This document shows, in pieces, positions 21,294 to 33,200 of a stretch of DNA of 64,000 nucleotides. The notes under the pieces are model-generated. The model saw only the letters and a program-made list of their open reading frames with translations, was not told the origin of the DNA and made no database searches. Made by a program: the position numbers and the translations under genes. The first letter of the stretch is position 1; each line of letters starts with the position of its first letter. The stretch is from Hygrocybe punicea (Eukaryota > Basidiomycota > Agaricomycetes > Agaricales > Hygrophoraceae): positions 1,984,001 through 2,048,000 of the forward strand of contig OY744465.1 in assembly GCA_963556145.1 (NCBI GenBank), written 5' to 3'.

Positions 21294-21329
21294 TGACAGC
21301 AAATCCCACAGCGTATTTTGAAGTAGCCT
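21294..21329 (-). repeat. Right terminal inverted repeat of Harbinger
   Basis: Complement of 17388-17423, followed directly by the ATT duplication. Confidence 0.9.
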
Positions 21330-21428
21330 ATTGTACGGTCCTGTCACTCGGCGTTAGCCGAGGACTGGACCGGCTTCGATCTAATTCGGGCGAGGGATGT
21401 GTTTCGGCTGACAAACATCGCCAAGCAG

Positions 21429-22273
21429 AGGACCCCTGAATATCTGTATAATCACCATCCAGACAAATTTTTGGCAAAATTCGCCAAAGGCCATATGCCA
21501 TCTGGACAAATCAAGGCCCTTGTCCGTTGATGGCCGGTTCAGGGTCCGGACAACAAACCTATTGGCTCCAAAAGGCTGGTTCGCCATCCGGACAAATAAT
21601 TTGATGCAAGACATATGTTTTTACTTAGCCAAGACCTAATTATTAATAATAAGACAAATCTTTGGCATCATTACTGAGAGCTTGATGGTTGGAAAAGGTG
21701 ATAATCAAATTTCTGACGGCAAGAATGGCAAACATGCCTCAGTCACTGATTCAGCAGAAATCGCCCTGTCATATATTGCAGTCCAGATCTTTGAGCACTT
21801 TTTTGACTGACAATTCCAGGGCATTCCAGAGGTCACCAGTCTGTTGCAGACAAAGCAGTATGCACTGCTCCCATCCATCTCTTTTATTTGTCTTCTCTCA
21901 CCTAGTCCAGCTACTTCTATTTTATGAACTGGTATTGAGCTCACTAGGGTGGATGGAAATCTGTTCAAAGTGTTACAAGAGAGTACAGGGAAGTTCAAGA
22001 AAGCTAGTATGGAGTTATTTCAGAAGAGAGAAAGGAAACGAGTAATAGCATTGAGTTAACTAATTTATGACTACCTATTTGAGTCAGGCAGTTATTGAGG
22101 GATATTGGACTTTTTGGTGGCCGATTCTGTTATCTGGACAAATTTGGTCCAAAATTGAGGCCAGATCCCCATCCGGACAGAAAATCCCCAAATTAGCGAA
22201 AAAAGTGTCCAGACAAATTTTTGGAAATATCATGTTTTGGGAAACAGCCTTTATAGAGATATTTGGGGGTCCT
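21429..22273. mobile_element. Non-autonomous hAT-like element with 8-bp target duplication
   Basis: 845 bp with imperfect inverted ends (AGGACCCCTGAATATCTGTA on the left against AGGACCCCCAAATATCTCTA on the complement of the right). The 8-bp CCAAGCAG is present directly outside both ends (21421-21428 and 22274-22281). An 8-bp duplication is typical of hAT and also of KDZ elements. Inside, a motif of the form (A/T)TC(C/T)GGACAAAT is scattered in both halves in both orientations. No open frame looks like a transposase. Confidence 0.85.
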
Positions 22274-22613
22274 CCAAGCAGCCGTGCAAACAAAACCTCG
22301 AGCCCTCACGAGCCCTCTCCCTCCCTCGGCGTTAGGCCCACCGCCCTCCCTAGCGCAAATGATGGTGGCAAGGACCCAGGCCACCCATCCTCCACCTGTC
22401 CCCCTCCCTCCTCGTCGTCAAAACTCAGCCCCTGCTCTTTGCTCAGCATCTGGACGACAGTGGCCTTCTCACGCGCCCCGATCGCCCTCAATCTCATTTC
22501 ATTTGGGGTCTTGCCCTTCATTTACATCGTCACAGCCACCCTTGACCCTCTCCTGCACCTCAGTCTCCCCCACCTCCCTCCACCCCCTCTCAGCGCCTTC
22601 CAGGGACGCCAAC

Positions 22614-25600
22614 AGCTGGATGCGCCAGCAGCCGACCCCGGTTCCAGCCACAGCCACAACACCAACGGCGGTGACGCGGAAACGCATTGTTCGGATGGCG
22701 AGTGGGATTCTCTGCCATTCCCAGGCCGAGTTGGGTTGAATGGGAGGCGAGGGGTCTGTTTCCTGACACTGTGAGTACTCCCTTTGCTTCGTGAGGCCCC
22801 CAGCGCCTTTGGACTGACCTTTTCTTTGACAACGGCCCCCAGGAAAGGTCAAAAAAAGGGCACCTTGAAAGAGTGGTGCCGCGGGTTCAGATTACCCATC
22901 TCCGGCAACCTCGACACGCTGCGTGGACGGCTGGAGGTGTTCAGCAATGACTCCAAGGCTTGGGAGGAGTAAGCACCCCCTCCCCCCTCTCTTTTCCTGA
23001 TTTAGTTGACTGGGGTGCCCAGCCTACAGCCTGGCGCAAGGCTGCCGCATAGAGGGCCGAGACCGGGCCCCAAGAAATCCAAGACGAGGCAGTCCGCCTT
23101 GCATCGCGAGGCCCTGCTTGGCCACGGGATTCCCAACAAAAATGGCGTCATCTTCGGCGCGCTCCCAACGGTGCGCTCAAAAGACTCACAAACGGTGGAA
23201 CAAGTCCAACAGCTCATGCCCTGGGTGAGTATTGAAATATTTCTTTTACATTGTCGTTGCTGACTTTTTTAATTTAAATATATTATTTACAGGCCGAAAA
23301 TGTGGTCCGACTGCTTCCCTACAAGCCACTGGCCCTCCAACTACATGGCCTAGGCCATCCCCCACCTGTAAGTTTGTCACGGCCCCTCTCGCAAGCCTCC
23401 GCACTGACCCTTTTTTTATTTATAATAAAAAATCCCACGGCGAACTAATTGTTTGCAGCTGCAACGGTTCCCAGCCCCTTCCCACGTCCATTACTGCAAC
23501 CGGTGGGCTCACCACACAACGTAAGTCCGCCTTGCCCTTCTCTGTCTCTCAACGCTGACCCTAATTTAACTATCGCGACTGCTTATTGTAGGTACAAGAT
23601 GGCCCTGGCCCCCTCTCTCTGCCATTGCAGCTGCCGGAAATCCTCCCAGCAGTGCAAGTGGCACGACGGTGCCTGCCTGCCCATTCAGGACAGCTCTCAG
23701 TGGCACCCTTGGTATGTCGTAGTAGTGTTGCCATAGTTCGGTTCTGAACCTAGCCGAACCCGGTTCAAACCCCGAACTGAACCCTAGGTTCAGTCTAAGT
23801 TCAGCCAAGTGCTGAACCGGACCGTGGGTTCAGTTCTGGGTTTCGAGGCCTGCCGGATTTCCTGAACGGCTCCAAACTGCGTCCAAACTGTGAATGCGGA
23901 TATTTTTAAGGTATTTATTTCATTTGTTTTTCGTATTTCTTTACTTACTTTTTCGTGGTAAACAGTATCATGTGACCATTACATGTAGGTTTTCCTCACC
24001 AACACCGCAACAACGCAAGGCCAATGAACGCGACACAATGTCGCATTCATGAACACAGGTAAGTCTCATAAAATTTCTTAACTTTACTAATATTATCTGC
24101 CACAGGCAACTTGACCGCGACCACATCGCGAGCACACAACCCGGCACAACATGGATCCCAATGCCAATGCAATGCCAACAGACGCGGGACGGCCGCAACA
24201 CCACCACCACCACCAGTGGTGGCAATGGCAACGGCCATCAGCAGCGCTGGCAGCAGCAGAAGTGCCTGCAACAGCAGCAGCAACACCGGCAACAGCAGCA
24301 ACACCGGCAGCAGCAGCCGTGGCAACAACACCACTGCGACCATACCACCACCCGAAGAGGACAACAGCAGCAGTGCTGGCAGCAGCAGCTGCTGCTGCTG
24401 CTGCACCAAGCCATCCAATGCCAATGGACACGGGACAGCCGCAACACCACCACCACCAGCGGCGGCAAGGCAATGACGACGGCAATGGCCAGCAGCAGCA
24501 ACGGCGACAGCAGCAGCAGCAGCAACGGCGACAGCAGCAGCAGCAGCAACGGCGACAGCAGCAGCAGCAGCAACGGCGACAGCAGCAGCAGCAGCAGCAG
24601 CAGCCATGGCAGCAACACCACCACAACCATACCACTGCCCCGACGAGGACTTGGCAGCAGCAGCACCGGCAATGCCACGCAGGGACCATGGGACAAGACC
24701 CCCCGTCCCTCCACATCCCTTGGGGACACCGGAGGGCTCCCCCGCACCCATCTACCTCACGAAGTGCAGTGCCGTATCTATTGATACGTGCCTGCCATTT
24801 GCGAGGAGAATGGACAGGGTGAGCCCACCTCGGTCTGGGTTTCAGACCGCGTCTGAACCCAGACCGAATGCGAAGAGACGGTTCGATGCCATCTGGGTCC
24901 GGGTTTGGCCATGCGCCAAACCGGACCCGAAGTTCAGTTCGCGGTTCCGCCAAAAAGGGTCGGAACCGGACTGAACTGAACTTTGGCAACACTATGTCGT
25001 AGTACGAAATGCTCAATTTGAGCAACCTTAACAATGTGATATGTAGGCTATAAGTATTGTACAACAAACACAGAACCAATTAAATGCATTACTTGAGCAT
25101 ATGAGAGAGGTTGAACCTCTCGTGGGCTCTGTGATGTCGTCGGCAACCCAACCTGTCGTGGCTGCCACCACACAGGTCTCCGCTACCACACAGGCCTTCC
25201 ATTCAGCAGAGGAACACCTTGCCGAGCGCTTGCTCATGCTAAATAATGGCTGGACCTTGCAGTTCACCCTGGACTCTGTCCCCGATCCACCTGCTGTATC
25301 CTTTGCCACTGACATCCCTTGTCTCAATAGTATGTGGGACTTTAATCCAGCACACTGGCGGGGGACCTCGTACCTCATTGTCAAGGGCCACCACATTCCT
25401 GTGGCCTACTGGCCAGAGCTATATAAGTATGGGAAGAAGGATCAATGGAAGGGTATGAAAACATGGTGGTTTGAGTGGAAGGTTTGAGTTGTTTTCTCCA
25501 CCCACCCCCTTTCAAACCATTGTGAATATTGCAGCTGAGTCTTGTTGTAACAGGTTATCGTTGAGCGTTGGTGTCAGAGTACGCCTGAGGAGTTCTGGAG

Positions 25601-25823
25601 GGTGTTTAGTCTTCCAAATGGTGGACAGATGACATTCACTGGGATTGGCCAGAAGCTTCGCCAGCAGCATCTTGATGAAGACAAGGCCCTTTCTGAGAGG
25701 GCAAAAACTGAGTATTGTGACACTTTTTCAGAAATTTTCACTTATCGCAAAGGTAGCCAGAATCTTGTTATGACAGATCCCACATCCATTGCAAAACAAT
25801 ATCGTAGTTTACATAACATGTGA
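22614..25823 (+). CDS. SAP-domain protein of unknown function
   Basis: Spliced exons end near 22770, then 22843-22968, 23023-23224, 23293-23367 and further ones to TGA at 25823. The second exon encodes a SAP-like motif (GTLKEWCRGFRLPISGNLDTLRGRLEVF), a helix pair that binds A/T-rich DNA. A basic stretch (RPGPKKSKTRQS) and QTVEQVQQLMPW follow. The last exons give a folded domain (YLIVKGHHIPVAYWPELYKYGKKDQWKG, WWFEWK, then VIVERWCQSTPEEFWRVF). An hAT-like element sits in the intron that begins at 23713; when it is left out, the splice from APL to AISIVQQ is clean. I could not keep a single frame between 23367 and 23590, so an exon is mis-modelled or there is a frameshift. The 5' end is unresolved. 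The stop lies 23 bp from the end of the convergent recombinase gene. Confidence 0.65.
23723..24994. mobile_element. Non-autonomous hAT-like element inside an intron
   Basis: 1272 bp with ends TAGTGTTGCCA...TGGCAACACTA, a typical hAT-like terminus, and an exact 8-bp duplication TGTCGTAG outside (23715-23722 and 24995-25002). The outer parts contain GGTTC/GAACC-rich runs in both orientations. The middle is a CAG/CAA-rich microsatellite. No transposase was seen. It is inserted ten bases or less past the GT donor of an intron of the SAP-domain gene, so the mature transcript need not change. Confidence 0.88.
24236..24640. repeat. CAG/CAA and CAGCAACGGCGA repeats inside the hAT-like element
   Basis: Runs of CAGCAG and about four units of a 21-bp motif (CAGCAGCAGCAACGGCGA-like) between about 24495 and 24600. 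Every frame on both strands is open here and reads as homopolymer-like Gln, Ser, Ala, Leu or Cys. I take these frames as repeat by-products. Confidence 0.8.
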
Positions 25824-25845
25824 TATATATATTTCTTTAATGTGA

Positions 25846-27433
25846 CTAAGCACAAGAACAACTTTGGCCACACATGGGACACTTGAGAGTCAGAGGGCAA
25901 TTAGGATTGAAGAAGTCCTCCCAAGGTTCTGTTGGGTTATCACCCACCACGGTGAAACGAGTGAGTTCCATAAGGGTGGGGATCAATACCAATGTCAAGC
26001 AGGTTGTTCCTGAACAATTCTAAGAACTGGTCAGAGGTCTTCATATAATAATTCAGTGTTGTGCAATGATTAGCAGGGTGAGGGATATACCATGGAATCA
26101 TTTGCAGTAGCAATATGGTCACCAGAGGCCATTTTGCGAAAAATGTAGCCATTTGAGATCTTGGCCTCAGTGATCCATTCACCTAGACCACGGACTGGGC
26201 ATAGATGAGCTTCATGTTCAGGGAGTGCATGCAGAACAAAAGGCTTGATGTCTGATAAAATTCAGTATAAGTGTTGATGATAAAAAAGCAGGCTTTACCT
26301 CTAAATTGGTCAGTCTTACGAACAGGCAGGCTGAGTGCAATGCATGTGTCAGAGATTGGGCTAATGTCTTGTGCTTGAATTTTGAGGACTTTATCAAATC
26401 ATAGCAAGCAGAGGAATGCCAGGGTGTATGCAGCTTGCAATAAACGATGGGTGCGGCCTCCACCCCACTCATGGAGGTTTGGGTTCTCTTGTCTGGAAGA
26501 TCAAGATCCTGTAGCGTAGTGTTTGATGGTCCATATGTCATCCTGATGATTGTAATAATAGAGTTGTCACAGGATATCCTAGAGACAGATGGGTAAGGTA
26601 ATATGAGTCTAGAAGAGGGAAAACTTACAGATGTGATGGCACGTGCACTAGTTAAGGTTTCTCCCACACGAACCTATGTAATTAATAATTTAATATTTAT
26701 CTAGAAGGTTAACAAGATGGGAATTACTCACCTTTTGCCTTCTCAGACTTACCATGAAGCTTGATACCTCATTAGAAACTGATGGGTTCCCTGTCATTCT
26801 TCCAGTGACCTCATTCCTGTGCCAGGAAAGTGATCCAAGACCATGAAGGCACCCAAATGCATATGTCATGGCTGCACGCATCTTTTGAACATGTGAATAC
26901 GTTCCTCGCTCATCTGAGATAGGTCTCTTAGACCCGTCAAGTTGGATTTCATCACAGCTACATTCACCCATCGTCAGTTATGAAATGTTTTTCAAGATTT
27001 GAGTGCTTACTGATCCATGATTCACACTACAATACATAGTGGGGCATCTTGCCTTGGTGTCGGTACAAAAAAGGGTTCATTCTCTGGGATAAGTCCACGC
27101 TCAACCAGAAATGTTTCACATTGCCTCATCAGTCTGGTAAATTGATTTTTAAAAGATGACAAAAAAGGTAAACCTAAGACTTTACTTCTGATATGAGCTA
27201 TCAGTGCCCTCTGTTACTTCTTTTGAGGCCTGTAGTACAACACTTTGCAAATTTGACATGTGGGAGTCAGTGGAGCTGGGGTCTCCTGCCAAGCCGGTCT
27301 GAGGCAGATACTCCTGTTCTCCCTCCATATCGTCAGTCACCTCCAGTTCTTCAGGCCTTTCCCAATTATTCTGAGGCTGAACAGCCAGCAAGACACCAGC
27401 AAACTTTGAGTTATGGGGCAGAGACATGGGCAT
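25846..27433 (-). pseudogene. Crypton-like tyrosine recombinase, decayed
   Basis: From ATG 27433, spliced pieces follow the order of a tyrosine-recombinase family I know from Agaricomycetes: LVERGLIPENEPFF, CDEIQLDG, YSHVQKMRAAMTYAFG, GETLTSARAIT, an AAYTLAFLCLL stretch, KTDQFR..IKPFVLHAL, HLCPVRGLGEWI, GYIFRKMASGD, LFRNNLLDIGIDPHPYGTHSF, and a Cys-rich end LTLKCPMCG. Such enzymes cut and join DNA through a catalytic Tyr. Lesions: a TGA where the family has Arg after LLCLL, a TGA where Trp is expected before IMD, HSFHRGG in place of the HSFRRGG box (catalytic Arg lost), and removal of about 40 residues after it, including the catalytic Tyr. It must be inactive. It converges on the SAP-domain gene with only 22 bp between the stops. 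Confidence 0.82.
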
Positions 27434-27439
27434 TGTCAA

Positions 27440-29145
27440 AAAGATTCTTTGCGAAAATACAAAGCATACTAAACAGCCACATATATTTGTAAACACTACA
27501 CTACAGCATATTTGATACCTTAGGCTAATATAATTCTTTTTTAAATGGAAGGAGGGGATTGGTGGGAATGGGGATTGGTGGAAGGAGGGGGGACTAGGCA
27601 GCCCCCATGGCAACAACAATGTTTGGCGAGGTTACACACCTCTGATTTGGGGGGTACTGGGCAGCCCCACGGCAATGACGGCATTCAGAGAGGTTATGTA
27701 CCTCATTCACAGCTGGAATGAGGTGCAGGGGTGCCTGTGGTGGCCAAAGAATGGAGGGGGGTAGTGGCAGGGGTAGCATCTGGGTCTGGTGGACAAGGAT
27801 GTGGCAAGCGAGGTGATAGACATACTCTGGGTGCTGTTAGTCTGGGCACCGTTAGTCCAGTGGACAAGGATGTGGTGAGCAAGGCAATGGACATACTCTG
27901 GGTGCCGTTATAGTCCAGTGGACAAGGGTGGTGGGCGAGGCAATAGACGTACTCCGGGTGGCGTTAGTCTGGTGGACAAGGATGTGGCGGGCAATGTGAT
28001 AGACGTACTCTGGGCACCATTAGGTCTTGGTGGACAAGGATGTGGTGGGCGAGGTGATAGACGGGGGACAAGGATGTGGCAGGCGAGGCAATAAAAGGTG
28101 AGCGGCAATGGTGAGAAGATGGGGGGATTTGAGGTACTGGGTGGCTACAGTGGCAATGACAGTGTTTGGAGAGGTCATGCACCTCGTTCACGGCTGGGAT
28201 GAGGTGTGGGGGTGCCTGTGGTGGCCAAAAAACAGAGGGGGGTAGTGGTGGGGGTGGAGGTTGGTGAAGAGGGGGGATTTGGGGTACTGGGTGGCTACAG
28301 CGGCGTTTGAGGAGGTCGGGCACCTCATTCATGGCAACGGGGGCCCTGTGGTGGTCACAGAGGGATGGAGAGATGGTGGGAGTGCTGTGAGGGGGAGTGG
28401 GTTGAAAAAATGGACGACAAGAGAAGAAAAAGATGAAAAGACAAACCATTCTAAAATGGGCAGGGAAGTCTTGCCATTGGGCTGGACCGTTTTTTTTTTC
28501 ACCCTGCGGGGCTTGCTGACAGGCTTTCGCAGGGGTTGGAAACAAGGGGGATGGCAGTTAACTGCAACAAAAACAGTTCAGAAAACGTCCCACTTGGTGG
28601 GTGGGAACTGGGAACCGAGAGAACCCTGACAGGTCATTGCCAGGGCCAATTCCTGCCTTCTCAAAGGCCTCGCCCTCCGGCCGCTCCTCCAGCCCTGACC
28701 ACACCTCACCTCAATACCCCACCTGCACCCCTCTTGCCCTCCCTTCTCAACAGCTGCAGAGCTGCAAGAACTCGATGCCTAGCAAAACGGCCATCAGCGG
28801 AACCTCTCGGTGAGTGATTCCAGCCTCAAGACTCACCATTGGGAGAGGTGGGGCAGCCCTGTGCCAAGATCGAATCCAATTTTCATGAGGGAGCAGGGCT
28901 CCCACACTAAGAGCTCTTCTCTGCCCCTCTCTCCCACTTCTGGCCCTCCAAAGCCCCTCCTCGGCCTCACTGAAGGTCGGTATCGAGTTTTCGAGGTGGC
29001 TTCACATTGTGTCCCCGTTCCAGCATGCCCTCACGAGGAGGGGGGGGGACTTTGGTGCTGGCAACCGGGATCTCGGCTGAGGCGGTGCGTCTCCCAGGGT
29101 CCTTGTTTGACTTGAGCCTGGGGTGGCCGAACCTGATCAGGAAAG
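27440..29145. repeat. GC-rich tandem and dispersed repeats, no gene
   Basis: A block of about 140 bp (GGGGTACTGGG.GGC..CA(C/G).GGCAATGAC...CACCTC.TTCA) occurs three times at about 27645-27770, 28128-28260 and 28278-28395. Between the first two lies a minisatellite of roughly 55-65 bp units with GGTGGACAAGGATGTGG and ACATACTCTGGG (about 27785-28085). The rest to 29145 is Pro/Ala-rich in translation with no recognisable product. Confidence 0.65.
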
Positions 29146-29840
29146 TCACATCACGACTGTGATGGGACTGTCCTTGGGCCGGTTCGCAACCCGACTTCCT
29201 TTCAAGAATAGCTCCAGGCTCAGACCCAGTGCAATAGGTTGTCCATCCAAAAATTTCGTAGCCTTCAAATGTTTATGCCAGTGTCGAGAAGCATATTCCC
29301 TGAGACCAGCTGATGCATCAGAACTTTCAGAGAGGACATCCAGGCATACTCTCATCATCTTGGCCTGGGCCACTGAAGAACTAATGTGGTATTTGCACAG
29401 GCTAGAGTCTGTGATGTATGACCGGAAAAGTTCGTGGCCAATCTGGACAGTCTGGCCACCATTCTCATGCGGCATGAGACGTAGAAACATTCCACAGTGA
29501 GCTTGGATGAAATGCACCAGATCAAGTATTTCATCATCCAAACTCTTCTCAATCCCGATTTGAAGCTCCTCGAGAGTTAACTGGCGTTGGCTGAAGAGTA
29601 TCCATGCCTGGATCTCCAATGCCCAGTTGATATTTCCAGTAGATTCGACCTTCTCTAGGACTGCATTGTAGGGGTTGCGAACCGCTTGCGGAAGCTTTTC
29701 CAAGGTGGTTTTAAAAGATTTGGTTGAGATCGTTTCCTCAAGTAATCCTAAAATGATGGAAACCCACAAGAAACTCCCATTCGATCTGCCGAGCATATAT
29801 TCCACTGGGTTGATGGCAAGACTCTCGAAACCCTTTTCAA
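29146..29840 (-). pseudogene. NACHT-type STAND protein, 3' fragment
   Basis: An open minus frame starting just inside 29840 and stopping at 29146. It holds the helical region that follows the NACHT nucleotide-binding core in fungal STAND proteins: SNGSFLWVSIILGLLEE, KLPQAVRNPYNAVLEKVE, ILFSQRQLTLEELQIGIE, VQIGHELFRSYI. A TAG lies just upstream at about 29847. It continues, in order and strand, the 5' fragment at 40411-41228, so the two were probably one gene before the KDZ transposon entered. No ankyrin or WD repeats remain after it. Confidence 0.78.
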
Positions 29841-29920
29841 CCCACTAGACTGGGTGACCCGTGACTTCACATACAAAGCCACCTTAGGCAGGACTTTGGG
29901 GAGGTTCCCATGGCCTTCAA

Positions 29921-29958
29921 GGGGGGGTTCTTATGTGATGGGAATGTGGCCTTAGAGG
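29921..29958 (+). repeat. Left terminal repeat of KDZ
   Basis: 38 bases matching the complement of about 40371-40408 with about eight differences. Confidence 0.7.
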
Positions 29959-30289
29959 CCTGGCTCTTGAGAGCTTCTCTGGTATATTTTCTGATAAATA
30001 GCTTCTCCAGTATATTTCCCAATTAGTAATATTTCCAAATTAGTAAATACCGCCAGCGCATCCCAGCAAGCTGCCTCTTTGCACCTCCATGGCTGCTCCT
30101 TCAGAAGGCTCTGGTATTGTTCCCAATATGTCTATATTAAAACATCCAAAAAAATCTTTGTGATCTGCCTCCACTGGGACCAGTATCGTTATTCAAGTCA
30201 CCAACGCAATGTGATCTAGTCGTGCCCACCATCTTGCAGCTCCTGGGCATGGAAGACATTATGCCAGCCCTCAGAAATCCCACGACAAA

Positions 30290-33200
30290 TGGAAGACCAC
30301 CACCCGGGTCATTATCCAAGGCCAACAGGCTAAACACCAGCAACTTCTCACCCAACTTAAAGCCCTCCAGGCACAGACTGATCTAACCCACTGCAAGACT
30401 GACAATGATGTTGATATTGAACCAGAACAGTCGGACTACATACCGGATGACGGCATAGAGGTTCCAATGCATACAGCTACCCTTGAATCTAGCGAGAAAC
30501 CCACATCCAAGTTTCCCAAGCCTACCTTGGAGAGTAATCGACCAACTAACAAAACCCACCGATTTATCCTCCCTGACACCACTGCCCATTGTCTTGATCA
30601 GTCATGGCAAGCTCTATTGCCCTCTCTTCATCATCCCCTCTTGTTGTACATCACACTTGAATGTGTCCATTCATCCAGCCGTTACCCACATACATGACAC
30701 CTGTCCTAGGATGGGATGCAGAACTAAATCCACAAGCATAGTATGCCTCCATTTTGAATGTAAGTTTGTTGCTTTATAACAATGTGTGAAACTAACCCTA
30801 TTATATAGTTTTTTTTTTGCTTCCTGTCACTACATGTAGCTGTCGCACCATACCACAAGCCCTAGTGGAAAATGGATTCTTCCCAATGGCACCCTCACAA
30901 CCCCGAATGGTGGTATCAATCCACCTCTTGGATTTTTACCGCACATTATTTGAATGATCTTGTGAAGCTGTCAATGTGTTATCCACAGCTTTGCACTCAT
31001 TTTACACGCAGCGAGGCTTCAATGTTCTAGATAAGACAGTATGTGATCCTTTGTCATTTCACAGCCCCATTGACCCTTTTCTAGGGTGCTCCCATTCGGG
31101 ATCCTTTCAGACGTGGTCTTGGATATGCTATGCAGTGGCACGACTCTCTGCGGATCATAGCCGAGAAAGAGGTTGACTCCGTGGTTCAACAATGCGATGA
31201 ACACCTTAAGATGGAAACCATTTGCCAACCAGAAACCTTCTTGCCTCCGCTCAACCTCCTGGTAATCTTGGAGTCAGCACAAAGTACACCAGTGCCTGTA
31301 TCACCTCCCATCAACATCTCGTCAAGTCCCAGATCAGCTCCGGAACAATGTGCACGGATCCTACAGCAGTGATGCCCGGCCTGTTTTGGAGGTCTAACAT
31401 TTGGGAGACCATTCGACCAGTAAATAACTCACAAAACTAACATTGAGCCAGTTACTAATGTATTTATGCAGAGGCTCTGACATTCATGTCGGAACAGATG
31501 GGAATCTACATCACCGCCACCGCACAGCATCTGGTGATGGTCCATCGTTTTATGAACCAGCCTACTTCCTACCTAAAGATCAGGTGGATGCGGTAGGAGA
31601 CCACCTAGAGCAAGCACAGAACAAGCCAGTCAAACTCTACAAGCCCAAAGTTCCCGACAAGGCAGTTGATGAATGTGAGAGTGCACACACCGCAACAAAT
31701 GGCAGCCAAAACAAGTCCTCCGAACAGTTCAATGACAACGGTGTCATGGCCCTGGTCTGCTGCCATGATATTCCTCTATTCTTTGCCAATATCAACACTC
31801 CAGGAGAACAACAAAAGTATGCGGTTGCTCTCTTCGAGCACCTATTTACTCTCCTCCCAATACAAGCAACTGTTACTGGCCTCTACGATGTTGGCTGTGT
31901 CCTTGACCGATCTTCACATCTTGTAAGTTGTATATTTACTTCACTCAGCTTATCTAAAGTTTTCTTGCAGTATGATATATTCTCGGAAAATGTTGCTGGG
32001 CGGCTGATGTTAGTGACCAATGCCATGCATGCCTATGGGCACCAGTGGTCGTGTCAACTGGTATACAACCCTCAGCTACAGTTAGGTATGGGTCTGACAG
32101 ATGGGGAGGGCATGGAACACCTTTGGTCACACCTTAGAAAACTTATTGGTATTACTAGATCGTCTGGAGTAAGTATGGAGTGGTCTTAGGTGCATCCCAT
32201 GACACTAATCCAGAACCTCAACAGAGGTCACAACGCATCTGGCTTCTTGATCGCCAGGCCAATGCTATAGGTCATGAGCTGCGTCATAACCTTGGTGACT
32301 GGATTCAATGACGCCTTCGGCTTGGAGTGAAAGCACAAGGCGATAAGGCCCAAGCCATCCTCGACAACTGTGGTGTCAGCCTGCCTGAACCTCACCAGGA
32401 GTGGCACCTGCAAAAGGCATCCCAATTATCAGCGCATGCTCGTCAGTCTCCCCTACTAATAACAGATCCCATAGCAACTGATAATTCACAATCAGATGCC
32501 CCTGCCCACCTCAAGAAGGAGCTCGATTCTGTTCTTAACTTGCAAAGTGACCTCGACGCACTTGACAAAACCTTACACGCTGCTCGAAAAACCCTCAGAC
32601 AGGGGAACAATACCAAGAGCCTCCTGGAAAGCCTTGAGAGGACCCACGACCACCTCAAGAAAATGGTAGATGATCTGTATGGATCCCTCAATGTTCATCA
32701 ACTCTTTCCTGAGCTTGAAGGCATTGACTTCAAGTTCATCCAAGCTCTTTTATTGGCTCGTGATCTCAAGATCAACATAAGAAAACGAGCCATAGGCAGT
32801 TTCTTCGAATGGGATAAGCTTGACCAAGCTGCAGGCGGACGCAAGGTAGCTCTAGGTATGTTCCCGAGAAGTCATGCTTCTGATTCTGATGTCCCTCAGG
32901 TACCAAGCTACATCAGCATACACACAAGGCAATCGCCAGGCGCTGCCCGGCACTGATGACTGCAATATGCAAGTTCAATCAGTACTGTTCAACCACGGAG
33001 TCACTCTACAAAAGTGAATGGTCTATGCCACTACCCCAACTGCTTCCCACTGAGCTGGCCGAACTGTGAGCCTGCACGCACCTGATGGAAGATGTCTGGG
33101 TGTCACCATCAACCAGAGACATACCACACTGGCTGGATGATCTTGATGTTCATGAAGGCATCTGGGCGATGCTGAAAGTCAACAGGGCTCAGGAAGAAAG

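Larger units (their letters stand above)
17388..21329. mobile_element. Complete PIF/Harbinger DNA transposon
   Basis: 3942 bp bounded by inverted repeats that match over their first 36 bases (AGGCTACTTCAAAATACGC...), with related sequence further in (GACCCTGACAGC on both sides, offset by a short insertion). The 3-bp ATT lies outside each end (17385-17387 and 21330-21332), as expected of the 3-bp target duplication of this superfamily. It holds an intact DDE transposase on plus and a two-part accessory gene on minus, the standard two-gene PIF/Harbinger layout. It sits inside the TPR gene. Confidence 0.92.

Noticed and set aside
22067..22774. 235-codon plus frame as a single gene
   Set aside because: It runs through the hAT-like element and its target duplication. 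Only its last part, shared with the SAP gene exon, looks coding.
24047..25079. Long Gln-, Ser-, Cys- and Leu-rich frames on both strands
   Set aside because: They follow the CAG/CAA microsatellite inside a non-autonomous hAT-like element; every frame is open for the same reason.
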